Source: Lysinibacillus sp. OF-1
GTDB taxonomy: Bacteria > Bacillota > Bacilli > Bacillales_A > Planococcaceae
Assembly: GCF_028356935.1 (NCBI RefSeq)
Contig: NZ_CP102798.1
Span: forward strand, 2,046,001-2,110,000
DNA: 64,000 bases
Direction of reading: 5' to 3'
Positions 45,118 to 54,403 of the stretch are shown here, in pieces (within the stretch, counting starts at the first letter, position 1; every line of letters begins with the position of its first letter). Made by a program: the position numbers and the translations under genes. The notes under the pieces were generated by a model that was not told the DNA's origin, did not search any database, and was given only the letters and a program-made list of their open reading frames with translations.

Positions 45118-45167
45118 CCGAGCTTGCAAGAAGCGTCAAGGGATGTTAAAGCACTCCCTACAAGCTC
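45118..45167 (-). promoter_or_regulatory. Hairpin leader upstream of the Cys-rich protein gene
   Basis: CCGAGCTTG and CAAGCTCGG form a perfect 9-bp stem about 20 bases before the ribosome site on the minus strand, with an internal GGGA/TCCC pairing. It has no T-run, so it is more likely a structured 5' leader than a terminator. Confidence 0.4.
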
Positions 45168-45507
45168 GGTATTGAGCCGATATACTGATTTAATTGATTC
45201 ATTTCATAATTCCTTTCATGATTTACCTGATGATAGTATTGCATAATAGATCAAAAGAAAAAAGTATTACTTATGAAATTTACTGGACACTTTTTATCTT
45301 ATCAAGGCCTAATTTTTCTATCTTTTGAAAATTAATTCTTGATAGTCCTCCAAATGTTCAGTAATGGATTAAACTACTATATGAATTTTGAGCGTCTAAT
45401 TTGTAATAACAGTATACTTAGTCTTCATCTGGTTTGAGAATTAGTGTAAACGGAGGGGGAGGGAGGTTTACTTTAAATGCTGCATCATACCTAATGTTTA
45501 AATTCGG

Positions 45508-45754
45508 TTGAAGCTGCCTCTGTTGGAATTGCTAATGCTTAAGGTTTGCTAGCTGAATTTCAGGTTTGGCTACTTTAAATCAAGACACTTCACCACAATT
45601 TTTGCAAAACAACAAAATAAGTGGGGAGCCTGAAGCAATTAAAGATCTTACAGGTCTAACATTTCTATCGCAAGATAATTTTCATGACCAAGCTGACCAG
45701 TTGCAAAAGAGTTACTACTACAAGCTCTACAGACTAATTTATTATTTTCCATAA
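45508..45754 (+). pseudogene. Decayed ORF
   Basis: A frame reading VEAASVGIANA, a stop, then GLLAEFQ is continued one frame over by LNQDTSPQFLQNNKISGEPE and AIKDLTGLTFLSQDNFHDQA. The pieces are collinear and look like one broken gene of unknown family. Confidence 0.3.
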
Positions 45755-45791
45755 TATCATCTCATTGTGTAGTAGATGTAAATAATAACGT

Positions 45792-45826
45792 GAAAAAAGC
45801 TATAGCTTTTGCAAAGGCTACAGCTT
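45792..45826 (-). terminator. Terminator of the minus-strand gene
   Basis: On the minus strand AAGCTGTAGCC pairs with GCTATAGCTT and TTTTTC follows. Confidence 0.65.
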
Positions 45827-45853
45827 GAAGTCTTACAAACTCATCGCATTCTC

Positions 45854-46252
45854 CTAACTTTCAAAACTACCTAAAACCATAAAATCTACAATAACGCCAC
45901 TTACTGGATTTTCTGAACCTAATACACTAATTCCTAATACTGTGACACCACTAATATTTGTAATATTAGCAGAGACATATTTTCCAGTACTATTCTTTTC
46001 TCTCATTTGAACTCTTGGTCTTGCATTGATCGATGAATTTGTAGAATATACACTTGCCACGGCATAGTTAATCGTTGATAATAGTGGATTGCCATTAGCT
46101 AATGCATTGTCTGTAAAATAAAACGTAGCTATACCATTTGCGTCTGATGTAGCTTGCCCATAAACAATGCGCCTTTCTTTTTTGGGATTCGACTCTCCCG
46201 CTTTAAACACATGCAATAATGTTGGTGCTAGTGTGATGAATTCAATACTCAT
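45854..46252 (-). CDS. Hypothetical beta-rich protein
   Basis: The 132-residue product has no signal peptide and alternates short hydrophobic strands (ATFYFTDNAL, VSANITNISGVTVLGISVLG, GVIVDFMVLG). This resembles a receptor-binding or tail-tip type domain such as those of phage structural proteins. The ribosome site is AAGGGGTAAGGCT. No phage genes adjoin it, so it is an orphan. Confidence 0.5.
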   Translation of the reverse strand: MSIEFITLAPTLLHVFKAGESNPKKERRIVYGQATSDANGIATFYFTDNALANGNPLLSTINYAVASVYSTNSSINARPRVQMREKNSTGKYVSANITNISGVTVLGISVLGSENPVSGVIVDFMVLGSFES

Positions 46253-46454
46253 AGCCTTACCCCTTGTTATATTTTGGCATTATTACTATACTATGAATTT
46301 TTTATTCGTTTATTACTTCTTCACTGTCCTTGATGATTCTTGTTTAGAGAGGAAGTTGAAAGAAATGATTGAGTGAACTACTTTGAACAGAATGTGCATT
46401 TAAAAATATTTAGTATTACAGGTGGTGAGCCAATGATGAGTAAAAAATCTGTCT

Positions 46455-46492
46455 AAAATTAAAAAGCTGTAGCGTTGTTACACGCTACAGCT
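46455..46492 (-). terminator. Minus-strand terminator
   Basis: GAGCTGTAGCGTG pairs with AACGCTACAGCTT on the minus strand and TTTAATTTT follows. No gene for it is intact; 46493-46915 shows only an unsupported 73-codon plus frame from 46708. Confidence 0.6.
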
Positions 46493-46915
46493 CAAATCGG
46501 TTAATGCTCTTTGTTGGTTTAGTCATATAGCATTATAACATACTGGAGAGCAAAATGGTGTTAAAAGGATAACAGGTAGCTACTACAGATCATTTATGGG
46601 TGATAATAGTAGCTATATTCATGAAAGATAGCCATGTACGAAATCAAGAGGGATGCAAGTAATCAAGTGTTAATTACAGCAGCTTATTTAGTAGTCAAAA
46701 TTATAAAATGAAGGCATACGAGCAAGCGATTGCAGAGTACAAAAGATGCATCCATGATCCCACTTATGCAACTCATACTGTTAGTCAGTTCCTTGATTTC
46801 GCAGATTGTCTCCTAGTAGCATTCATGTTAGAGCTTATGCTAGATTTTGAGAAATTTTGTTTTACTAGTATAATTGGAATATATTCGTTATTGTGTTTTG
46901 AGATGGGAGAAATGT

Positions 46916-47809
46916 ATGAAAGATCGTAAGCAAGTGGTCATCGAAGCAACATTGCAATTATTTACTGAAAAAGGGTATCAGCACACATCGGTTCAAGATA
47001 TTTTAGATAAAGCCAATATTTCAAAGGGGACATTTTATAACTATTTTTCATCCAAAAATGAATGTCTTTCAGCTGTGCTCGAACAAAATCGTCTAGAAAG
47101 AAATGTTTTAAAAGAGGAAATTCTAGTCGGCAAGAAAATAGATGATATAGAAGTTTTAGTTGAACAATTAATCGCTTCCTTAAGGATTAAAGAAAAATAT
47201 AACTTAATGCCTTTATTTCGAGAAATCTCTTTTTTGCATGATGAAGAGTTGCAAAAAATTCTTGCTGAACACCGTTTTTATGAAATCACATGGCTAAAAA
47301 ATAGATTTTATGATATTTATGGGGAGGATGGAAAGCCCTATTATTATGAGTGTGCAATCATATTTTTTGGTACGTTCCAGTATATATCCTTTTATTGGAA
47401 TTTAGCAACCAAGACAACAATTGATATAAAAAAGGTAGTCTACAGATCGATAAAGTATGTAGAAAGTTTTCTTCCAGAAATGATTGAGAGTGGAGAAATA
47501 TTATTAGAGCCAAATGATATGTATTTGCTTGAAATGGATTCAGCGTACAAGCCGATCACAAACGATCAAATTCAAAAGAAACTAGAACTGTTTTATAAAA
47601 AAATATCGACGGTTGAGCTTCAGCAAAAATCAACGGAACTAACGACGTTGCTTTTGGATGAAATGAGTAGAGAAAAGCCGCGCATAAGCGTTTTAGAACT
47701 CATTATCCAACCATTTCGTAGTTCTTTTTCTGACACAATTTATAAATATGAAGCGGAAGAAATCGCTAATCTTTGCTGGCTTTATATGAAAAGTCCAAAC
47801 AAAGCATAA
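46916..47809 (+). CDS. TetR/AcrR-family transcriptional regulator
   Basis: The 297-residue protein has the TetR DNA-binding domain at residues 1-48 (KQVVIEATLQLFTEKGYQHT, VQDILDKANISKGTFYNYFS) and an unusually long ligand domain extending past 280. I start at 46916 because GGGAGAAATGT precedes it. Its target is not evident; the next gene is a small membrane protein, and no efflux pump adjoins it. Confidence 0.9.
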   Translation: MKDRKQVVIEATLQLFTEKGYQHTSVQDILDKANISKGTFYNYFSSKNECLSAVLEQNRLERNVLKEEILVGKKIDDIEVLVEQLIASLRIKEKYNLMPLFREISFLHDEELQKILAEHRFYEITWLKNRFYDIYGEDGKPYYYECAIIFFGTFQYISFYWNLATKTTIDIKKVVYRSIKYVESFLPEMIESGEILLEPNDMYLLEMDSAYKPITNDQIQKKLELFYKKISTVELQQKSTELTTLLLDEMSREKPRISVLELIIQPFRSSFSDTIYKYEAEEIANLCWLYMKSPNKA

Positions 47810-47942
47810 TGACCAGACCAGCTTTTTCTCATAAAGTTGGTCTTTTTCGTCTATCCATGGCCAAATTAATAGGGCGTTGCAATTACTAATTCAGGAAATA
47901 TTATTTGCATTTTACATTACAGCTTTATGTAGAAAGGTCGTG

Positions 47943-48275
47943 ATGAAAGTAAGGGGATTATGGTTAACCACAATAAAAGTATTGTTAGAATTAATAAGAA
48001 TTGTTTTGATTTTTCTCATTTTTGGATGCTTGCTGTGGGGAGGCGTAAGGCTTATTTATACTACTTTACGAATAAATGTCGATGGTACTTACGGAGGCTG
48101 GCTAGGAGGAATCGCCATATATTTTTTATTGTTTGTCCTCTATCGTAATAAACTACAATTTTCAGGTTTTTATGATGGCCCAAAGCAACAAAAACTACCT
48201 AGAAAAATAACTTACATTTTAGTTATTGGCTCTATTTTTCTATTAATACTTCCGCTGTTGCTCTCGATTAAATAG
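47943..48275 (+). CDS. Small membrane protein
   Basis: The 110-residue product has three membrane helices (about residues 8-32, 52-68 and 85-107). The loop KLQFSGFYDGPKQQKLPRK is basic and cytoplasmic. The start is weakly supported (AAGGTCGTG). No family is recognised. Confidence 0.5.
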   Translation: MKVRGLWLTTIKVLLELIRIVLIFLIFGCLLWGGVRLIYTTLRINVDGTYGGWLGGIAIYFLLFVLYRNKLQFSGFYDGPKQQKLPRKITYILVIGSIFLLILPLLLSIK

Positions 48276-48350
48276 CGTCTTGATTTTATGCGTTGCCCCA
48301 CTTTTACGTGGTATATAATGGATATGACTAAAAGTAAAGGAGTTAGGACG

Positions 48351-48797
48351 ATGCCAGAATTTAAGAAGAGGGCAGAAGTATCTTTTGTCACGAATATATC
48401 CCGATTTGATTACCTGAAAGAACAACTACAAGAAGTAGTTGAAAAATTTAATTTCAATCATCTTCAGCTTTCCAAAATAGTTGATTTACCGATAAATGAG
48501 CTGGAAAGTTTGCTAAATGGTAAGGGGAATATTACGACTGACCAGCAGGAAATAATAGAGCATAAATTAGCCAAGTTATGTTTTGGTTTTCAAGGTTTTG
48601 ATGCAAAAGAAAGAGCAACATTGCTCTTGAATGATCTCGTTAAGGATTACATGTTTTCAACAGCAAGTATCGCAAAAATAATTCATGTAGAAGAAAAGGA
48701 ACTCAACGATTTTAGACAAGCACAAGTAATGGATAGAGAGGCAGAATTGAAAATATGTGTGAATGTGATTCTGCTACATTTTGTTTTACATAACTAA
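48351..48797 (+). CDS. Helix-turn-helix-like hypothetical protein
   Basis: The 148-residue product contains an apparent HTH (HLQLSKIVDLPINELESLLN, residues about 36-55) and a second similar segment (TASIAKIIHVEEKELNDFRQ). It may be a small DNA-binding regulator. AAAGGAGTTAGGACG precedes the ATG. Its gene is followed by a terminator at 48967. Confidence 0.6.
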   Translation: MPEFKKRAEVSFVTNISRFDYLKEQLQEVVEKFNFNHLQLSKIVDLPINELESLLNGKGNITTDQQEIIEHKLAKLCFGFQGFDAKERATLLLNDLVKDYMFSTASIAKIIHVEEKELNDFRQAQVMDREAELKICVNVILLHFVLHN

Positions 48798-48966
48798 TAA
48801 GCCCACATCGCCTTTACACGGGAATTGCCAGAAGAGATATAGAAGGATATTATTATCCATTTCATTATGACGAAATGCAAAATGGTGTATTGACAGACAA
48901 ACTTTGTATACAGATTAGCGGATGATATTTATAGATCGAAATCCTACCCGTTAGTCTCGCGATGAC

Positions 48967-48990
48967 AACCACTCCTTGAAGAGTGGTTTT
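48967..48990 (+). terminator. Rho-independent terminator
   Basis: AACCACTC pairs with GAGTGGTT and TTTTG follows. Confidence 0.8.
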
Positions 48991-49115
48991 TTGTTGTTTC
49001 CGACATAATAGTTATAGGCGCTTTCTGTATATTGAATGTAGACATAAGTTTTTGTATAAAAATATCGTTTAACTCTCAAAATAAAAGAAAATTTGATTGA
49101 TCGTGGGGTACTCTA

Positions 49116-50432
49116 ATGGAGAATATGATGATGGAACTGAGCTCTAAGTTTGCAGATCATGATGATTTTTTCGTGGAGGAGGAGCTAATAGATCAAACAA
49201 CCATCTATCTTATGGGATTTAAAACATTGATTGATTTTGCCAAGTCCAATCTATACATTCGGCAAATGGCTGCTTCATCTGCCTCAGTAGGGGAGCTTTT
49301 TACAAACCTTAGTGATCAACTTGATATGGATATTGAACAAATTGTCAATGCTGTGTTGGAGGGAAAATTGATCGTCTTATCTCAAGGAGGACGCCAAAAT
49401 GCGATAGTTGATCCTATTTCCATCAATTTAACAAGAAGTATTGAAGAACCGAAAAATGAAAGCCCTATTCAAGCTTCTATGGATGCATTTGTTGAAGATA
49501 TTCATGTAAATGTTGGACTTATTCGAAAAAGGCTAAAAACGGCAAGGCTCTCTCATTGTACCTTTCAAGTGGGTGAGCTAGAAAAACGTAATTTGTCCAT
49601 GTTATATATCAATGGAAGAGCATCAAGTGATCTTATTGAAAAAGTCAATCAGCAGTTAAAAGAAATTGACACGGATATTGAATCCATTGATGATTTGAAC
49701 AAGCATTTTGGTGTTCGGAGAGGGAGTCCTGTTAGTCATTTTTTCCCGACAGAAGTGCCGATACAAGCCATTCATGCATTAAAAAAGAATAGAATTGTCC
49801 TTTTTTTAGATAATTACCCTTTCGCCCTAGTTTTTCCACATCTATTGCCAGACATGTTTAGTATTGTGAATGATCGAAACTTCCCGTATGTGCTATCAGT
49901 TATGCTTCGCGTTCTTCGGGTCGTAGGCGCTATACTGACGCTAATTCTGCCTGCATTGTATGTCGCGTTAGTATCTGTCAATCCTGAGATATTCAAATTT
50001 GATCTTGCATTATTTGTGGCAAAAAGCAGAGAAGGGATTCCTGTTCCTGCTTTGCTTGAAACGATTATCATGGTCGTATTAATTGATTTAATATTGGAAG
50101 CGATTGTAAGACTGCCGAAAAGTATTGGACCGACCATTTCAATGGTAGGAGGCGTTATATTAGGCCAAGCAATGGTTGAAGCGAAATTAGTCAGTACCTT
50201 ATTAGTAATTGTCATTACAGCCATTGTTATTTCAAGCTCGGTCGTAGCAGGTATTCAAAATTCGTTATACATTCGTTTATTAAAATATCCTATTTTAATT
50301 TTAGCATCTATTTTCGGCATTCTTGGTATATTTACTGGTTTAGCACTTACTGGCATTTATTTGGCGAGTTTAACTTCATTTAATATTCCGTATACGACAT
50401 TTCGCTTGAAAAGAGAAGGAGATACTAAGTGA
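49116..50432 (+). CDS. GerA-type spore germination receptor, A subunit
   Basis: This 438-residue protein has the GerA family order. A soluble N-terminal domain includes GLIRKRLKTARLSHCTFQVG (residues about 129-148). FGVRRGSPVSHFFPTEVPIQ follows, then a membrane domain of about five helices (RVLRVVGAILTLILPALYVA, RLPKSIGPTISMVGGVILGQ). It forms the nutrient-sensing receptor of the spore inner membrane with the B and C subunits. It is somewhat shorter than typical A subunits. Its stop overlaps the gerB GTG start (GTGA). Confidence 0.9.
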   Translation: MENMMMELSSKFADHDDFFVEEELIDQTTIYLMGFKTLIDFAKSNLYIRQMAASSASVGELFTNLSDQLDMDIEQIVNAVLEGKLIVLSQGGRQNAIVDPISINLTRSIEEPKNESPIQASMDAFVEDIHVNVGLIRKRLKTARLSHCTFQVGELEKRNLSMLYINGRASSDLIEKVNQQLKEIDTDIESIDDLNKHFGVRRGSPVSHFFPTEVPIQAIHALKKNRIVLFLDNYPFALVFPHLLPDMFSIVNDRNFPYVLSVMLRVLRVVGAILTLILPALYVALVSVNPEIFKFDLALFVAKSREGIPVPALLETIIMVVLIDLILEAIVRLPKSIGPTISMVGGVILGQAMVEAKLVSTLLVIVITAIVISSSVVAGIQNSLYIRLLKYPILILASIFGILGIFTGLALTGIYLASLTSFNIPYTTFRLKREGDTK

Positions 50433-51173
50433 CCCATAGGTTTCAAATTGGTATAGTTTTTTTTATTATCCATTTAAGCTTTGGTTTTCTGCTTTACCCT
50501 GATCTCATCTATTCGTTGACAGATGCGGGGCATTGGTTAGTCATTTTGTGTCAGGGTGTATTGCAATTAATGTTAATTTCACTCTACATTAAAGGTTTGA
50601 ATTTTTTTCCTAATCAAGATATTATTGATATTTATTTGAAAATGGGACGGTTGGTTGCATGCATCATCCTGCTACCATTTGTCCTGAATTTAACGGTACT
50701 TGTTGCGCTTAATATCCGTACCTATACAGAGGTAATTAATTCTTTATTTTTATTACGAACACCGCATTGGCCAATAGCCTTATTGCTTTATTTTATATCG
50801 GCTTATACGGCAACAAAAGGCTTAGGGACAATATTGCGATCTTCCGTATTTATTTTTTTTGGGTCTTCGGATTTTATAGTGGAATTATCTTTTTAAAGTT
50901 TAAAAATAATTAGTGTTCAAATCGGAATATCTGGTGGAATACTAAGTGTCATAAATGTATCAATTAAATACGAGAGATACGTGAGAAAGTTAAAATAGTC
51001 TAACGAACAAGAGCTAAGAAAATTTATGGCACAATACATGGAAAAAGTGTGTGACATACTGGAAAACAGACCTTATTGTTATGACTTATACTGTATCGAG
51101 GTATTCGAATTATTGTATTTGTACCTATGTAGCAGATAAATTAAAGGACAGTCATTAATATAAGATATAGGAA

Positions 51174-51212
51174 TTGACAACAATACTATTACACTATACA
51201 ATGTAATTGTGA
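51174..51212 (+). promoter_or_regulatory. Metal-responsive promoter/operator 1
   Basis: TTGACA (51174) and TACAAT (51197) are 17 bases apart. ATTACA and TGTAAT (51188-51207) form a dyad around the -10. The same arrangement precedes the ArsR-type gene at 53599, so both are likely bound by that repressor. The left part of the element (50885-51170) is otherwise without genes. Confidence 0.75.
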
Positions 51213-51266
51213 AATTGGTAATAAAAAGTATTATCGTTTTACTTAAATAAAAGGGAGGAATTTAAA

Positions 51267-51485
51267 ATGAATTCAGCAAAAACTGATGTTCTAAAAGTGG
51301 AAGGTTTGGATTGCCCTTCATGTGCAACAACAGTTGAAAAAGCTTTGAAAAAATTAAAGGGAATTCAAAGTACAGAGGCTAACTTTTTTGCGGAAAAATT
51401 AACTGTAACTTATGATGATTCCAGAGTAACTCTTGACGACATTGCTGATAAATTAAAAAAAGTAGGTCACCCTGTAGTTAAATAA
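51267..51485 (+). CDS. Heavy-metal-associated (HMA) domain protein
   Basis: The 72-residue ferredoxin-like HMA domain carries the metal motif GLDCPSCATTVEKALKKLKG (Cys 16 and Cys 19). It is likely a chaperone that hands Cd or Zn to the ATPase encoded 150 bp downstream. In CadA proteins this domain is usually fused to the ATPase, and here it is a separate gene. The ribosome site is AAGGGAGGAATTTAAA. Confidence 0.85.
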   Translation: MNSAKTDVLKVEGLDCPSCATTVEKALKKLKGIQSTEANFFAEKLTVTYDDSRVTLDDIADKLKKVGHPVVK

Positions 51486-51635
51486 CTCCAGTTTTCCCAC
51501 TTAATGTTATCCCTTTAGATAACTTTTGAGTGGGGTTTAGTATTTAATTTATCTTTTCCTATCAAATGAATAAAAACATATCAATTTTTTTGATTACATT
51601 TTAAAAATGGAACATAAATAAGGGGGAACACAGAA

Positions 51636-53582
51636 ATGAATACAAGGTGGTATAAACACCCAAGGACAATACTGTTGATTATTGCCGCAACCGTCACAGC
51701 ATTTACACTGATTGCAGAAATTGGATTCGGTCTACCTGAAATGTGGGCGATTATTTTATATAGTATTGCAATTGTTGTTGGAGGGATCTATCCAGCAAGA
51801 AGTGCATGGGTTGAATTAAGAAATGGAAGTCTCTCCATTAATACATTGCTTATTGCGGCAGTAATTGGAGCTATTTATCTAGGATTATGGGAAGAAGCTG
51901 CGATGCTTGTCGTTATTTTCTCTTTAGGTGAATTAATGGAATCATACGCATCAGATAAAGCCAGAAATGCAATTAGAGCATTAGTTGAATTAGCCCCTAG
52001 TGAAGCAACAGTCATTCGAAATGGTCGTCAAATGCGTATATTGACAGAACAAGTGGAAATCAGAGATATCGTTCTGGTACGTCCCGGAGAAAAAATACCA
52101 GTTGATGGTGTAGTCACTAAAGGTTCAACTACAGTTGATCAAGCTTCCATTACTGGAGAGTCAATACCTGTATCAAAACAATTAGGAGATGAGGTATTTG
52201 CTTCAACATTAAATGGACGTGGTGCATTGGAAATAGAAGTGACTAAACTTGCTCAAGATACAACCCTAGCCCAAATTATTAAATTAGTAGAGGGCGCACA
52301 AATGAAAAAAGGGAAAGGACAGCGGTTCAGTGAGAAATTTGGTGCCATTTACACGCCAGCCATGTTTGTATTAGCGATCATTGTGGCTATTGTACCTCCC
52401 CTTTTCTTTGGTCAACCTTTTGATGAATGGTTATATAGAGCTTTAGTGGTACTAGTCGTTTCTTGTTCTTGTGGATTAGTACTGTCTGTGCCAGTCGCAG
52501 TCGTTACTGGCATTGGAACGGCAGCTCGAAGTGGAGTAATGGTTAAAGGCGGTATTTATATAGAATCAGCTGGTAGTACTCAAGTTGTGGCATTTGATAA
52601 AACAGGAACCTTGACAGTTGGAAAGCCTTCGGTCACGGATCTTGTAACGGTATCAGACCTTTCAAATAAGCAATTATTGGATATTGCTGGTGCGCTTGAA
52701 AAACAATCCGAACATCCTTTAGCTGATGCGATTATGGAAGAAACATTAAACAAAAAGATTACAATTCCAGATGTAGAAGAATTCGATTCACTTACAGGTC
52801 GTGGGGCAAAAGGTAAGATTAACGGAAATAATTACTACATTGGAAATCCACGCTTGTTTAACGAATTAAAAGTAAACATAAATAAAGACCACGTCATGCA
52901 AATTGAAAAGCTGCAAGGACAAGGGAAAACTGTCATGCTCTTAGGAACTGCCAATGAAGTACTTGGGATGATTGCAGTAGCTGATAGACCCAAAGAAAAT
53001 GCAAAACAAGCTATTCAAAGTTTGAAAGAAGCTGGTGTGAAAAAGGTTGTTATGCTAACAGGTGATAATAGACTAACAGGTGAAGCAATTGGTAAAGAAC
53101 TTGGCGTTGATGAAGTAAGAGCAGAACTCCTTCCAGAAGATAAGATTAACGCAGTGAAAGAATTGCAAAAACAGTATGGGCAGGTAGCGATGGTAGGAGA
53201 TGGTGTAAATGATGCACCAGCACTGGCTCAGGCTGATGTAGGTATTGCAATGGGAGTTCAAGGAACAGACGTTGCACTAGAGACAGCAGATATTGCTTTA
53301 ATGCAGGATAATTTAGATCAACTAGTATATACACTAAAATTAAGTAAAAAGACAGTTTCTAAAATATACCAAAATATTGCTATTTCGTTAGCGATAGTTG
53401 CGTTCCTTGTTGTGACTGCCTTGATCGGAGTCATGCCTCTTACATTAGGTTTAATTATAAATGAAGGTAGTGCATTACTTATTATTATCAACGGAATGTT
53501 CCTACGCAGGCATAAATGGAAAAAAGAAGGAATAAGGGTTGAAAACAATCAAAGTAATATTCCATTGGCTGATGCGGAATAA
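51636..53582 (+). CDS. P1B-type heavy-metal ATPase, probably Cd/Zn efflux
   Basis: The 648-residue transporter lacks an N-terminal HMA domain. It has the actuator TGES (QASITGESIPVSKQ), phosphorylation site DKTGTLTVGKP, nucleotide-binding HP (SEHPLADAI) and hinge VGDGVNDAPALAQADVGIAM. The overall order and the final helices match CadA/ZntA-type exporters. The transmembrane metal site, invariantly CPC in this group, reads VVSCSCGLVLSVPV. TCT instead of CCT accounts for the Pro to Ser change. Confidence 0.9.
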   Translation: MNTRWYKHPRTILLIIAATVTAFTLIAEIGFGLPEMWAIILYSIAIVVGGIYPARSAWVELRNGSLSINTLLIAAVIGAIYLGLWEEAAMLVVIFSLGELMESYASDKARNAIRALVELAPSEATVIRNGRQMRILTEQVEIRDIVLVRPGEKIPVDGVVTKGSTTVDQASITGESIPVSKQLGDEVFASTLNGRGALEIEVTKLAQDTTLAQIIKLVEGAQMKKGKGQRFSEKFGAIYTPAMFVLAIIVAIVPPLFFGQPFDEWLYRALVVLVVSCSCGLVLSVPVAVVTGIGTAARSGVMVKGGIYIESAGSTQVVAFDKTGTLTVGKPSVTDLVTVSDLSNKQLLDIAGALEKQSEHPLADAIMEETLNKKITIPDVEEFDSLTGRGAKGKINGNNYYIGNPRLFNELKVNINKDHVMQIEKLQGQGKTVMLLGTANEVLGMIAVADRPKENAKQAIQSLKEAGVKKVVMLTGDNRLTGEAIGKELGVDEVRAELLPEDKINAVKELQKQYGQVAMVGDGVNDAPALAQADVGIAMGVQGTDVALETADIALMQDNLDQLVYTLKLSKKTVSKIYQNIAISLAIVAFLVVTALIGVMPLTLGLIINEGSALLIIINGMFLRRHKWKKEGIRVENNQSNIPLADAE

Positions 53583-53598
53583 TCTAAAAAAATATAAT

Positions 53599-53632
53599 TT
53601 GACACACAAACTATTACACTATATAATGTAAT
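53599..53632 (+). promoter_or_regulatory. Metal-responsive promoter/operator 2
   Basis: TTGACA (53599) and TATAAT (53622) are 17 bases apart. CTATTACA and TGTAATAG (53611-53632) form a perfect 8+8 dyad overlapping the -10, matching the operator at 51188. This fits autoregulation by the ArsR/SmtB-type repressor. Confidence 0.8.
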
Positions 53633-53653
53633 AGTGAAGTGGAGGAGGAAATA

Positions 53654-53998
53654 ATGGAAGAAAATTGTTGTACACCTAAACCTCAGCTAACGGATCGTCC
53701 TTTGTTGGATATAGATTATGCGGAGGGATTGAGCGAAACGTTTAAAATCCTTTCAAACGGCACGAGGCTTCGGATATTACACGCAGTGATTCGAACACCA
53801 AACATATCCGTTACTGAGTTGGCTGAACAACTCGAAATGAAACCTCAAGCCATCTCTAACCAACTTCAACGATTAGATGATAAGGGCATTGTTCGTTCGT
53901 CTCGTGAGGGAAATTTTATTCGGTATCGAGTTGTTGATCCTTGTGTAACCAGCCTTTTACACGAAGGATGGTGCCTAACAGAAGATTTACCAAAATAG
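53654..53998 (+). CDS. ArsR/SmtB-family metal-sensing repressor
   Basis: The 114-residue protein has a winged helix (SNGTRLRILHAVIRTPNISV, ELAEQLEMKPQAISNQLQRL) with an N-terminal ENCCTP Cys pair and C-terminal DPCVTSLLHEGWC cysteines. This Cys distribution resembles Cd/Pb sensors of the CadC/CmtR group. ATG 53654 follows GGAGGAGGAAATA. It should repress both metal promoters in the element. Confidence 0.85.
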   Translation: MEENCCTPKPQLTDRPLLDIDYAEGLSETFKILSNGTRLRILHAVIRTPNISVTELAEQLEMKPQAISNQLQRLDDKGIVRSSREGNFIRYRVVDPCVTSLLHEGWCLTEDLPK

Positions 53999-54011
53999 GA
54001 GGAGATTCAAA

Positions 54012-54161
54012 GTGGAAAAATGTGCACGCTCTAACTGTAATTGTCTTATTGGTGAGAACAAAGTAGAGGTTGATGGAAAAGTTTATTGTAATCAAGAATG
54101 TGCAGATCATTGTACTGATGAAGTTTGCGAGTGCAAAGATTGTAGCTGTGCAACTGCATAA
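54012..54161 (+). CDS. Bacterial metallothionein (SmtA-like), GTG start
   Basis: This 49-residue gene starts at GTG 54012, 8 bases after GGAGGAG and 13 bases after the repressor stop. It has 12 cysteines in the SmtA pattern: KCARSNCNC near the N-terminus, VDGKVYCNQECADHC, then CECKDCSC at the end. SmtA-type proteins sequester Zn and Cd in the cytoplasm. Co-transcription with an SmtB-family gene matches the cyanobacterial smt pairing. Confidence 0.8.
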   Translation: MEKCARSNCNCLIGENKVEVDGKVYCNQECADHCTDEVCECKDCSCATA

Positions 54162-54174
54162 TTGAATAATAATG

Positions 54175-54211
54175 AAGGTTATCCTGTGCAACTATAGGAT
54201 AACCTTTTTTG
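54175..54211 (+). terminator. Terminator after the metallothionein gene
   Basis: AAGGTTATCCT pairs perfectly with AGGATAACCTT and is followed by TTTTT. Confidence 0.9.
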
Positions 54212-54403
54212 TACATAGGCTATCCAACGATAGGGTGCATTATTTAATGCAAACTCTACAAAAGGAATTTTCCAAACTATTTTCCTATCACCTATTGTAT
54301 ATGCTTTAAGGGATTTTCTAAGTGCATTTGTGGTCACAAAAAATATTTAACAATTTTAATTTTGATATCAAATCTATACTTGAAAAACACGGAGTAGTAA
54401 AGG

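Noticed and set aside
46708..46929. 73-codon frame before the TetR gene
   Set aside because: It starts without a ribosome site and overlaps the TetR start; the first 40 codons look protein-like (MKAYEQAIAEYKRC), so it may be a remnant, but I cannot support a gene.
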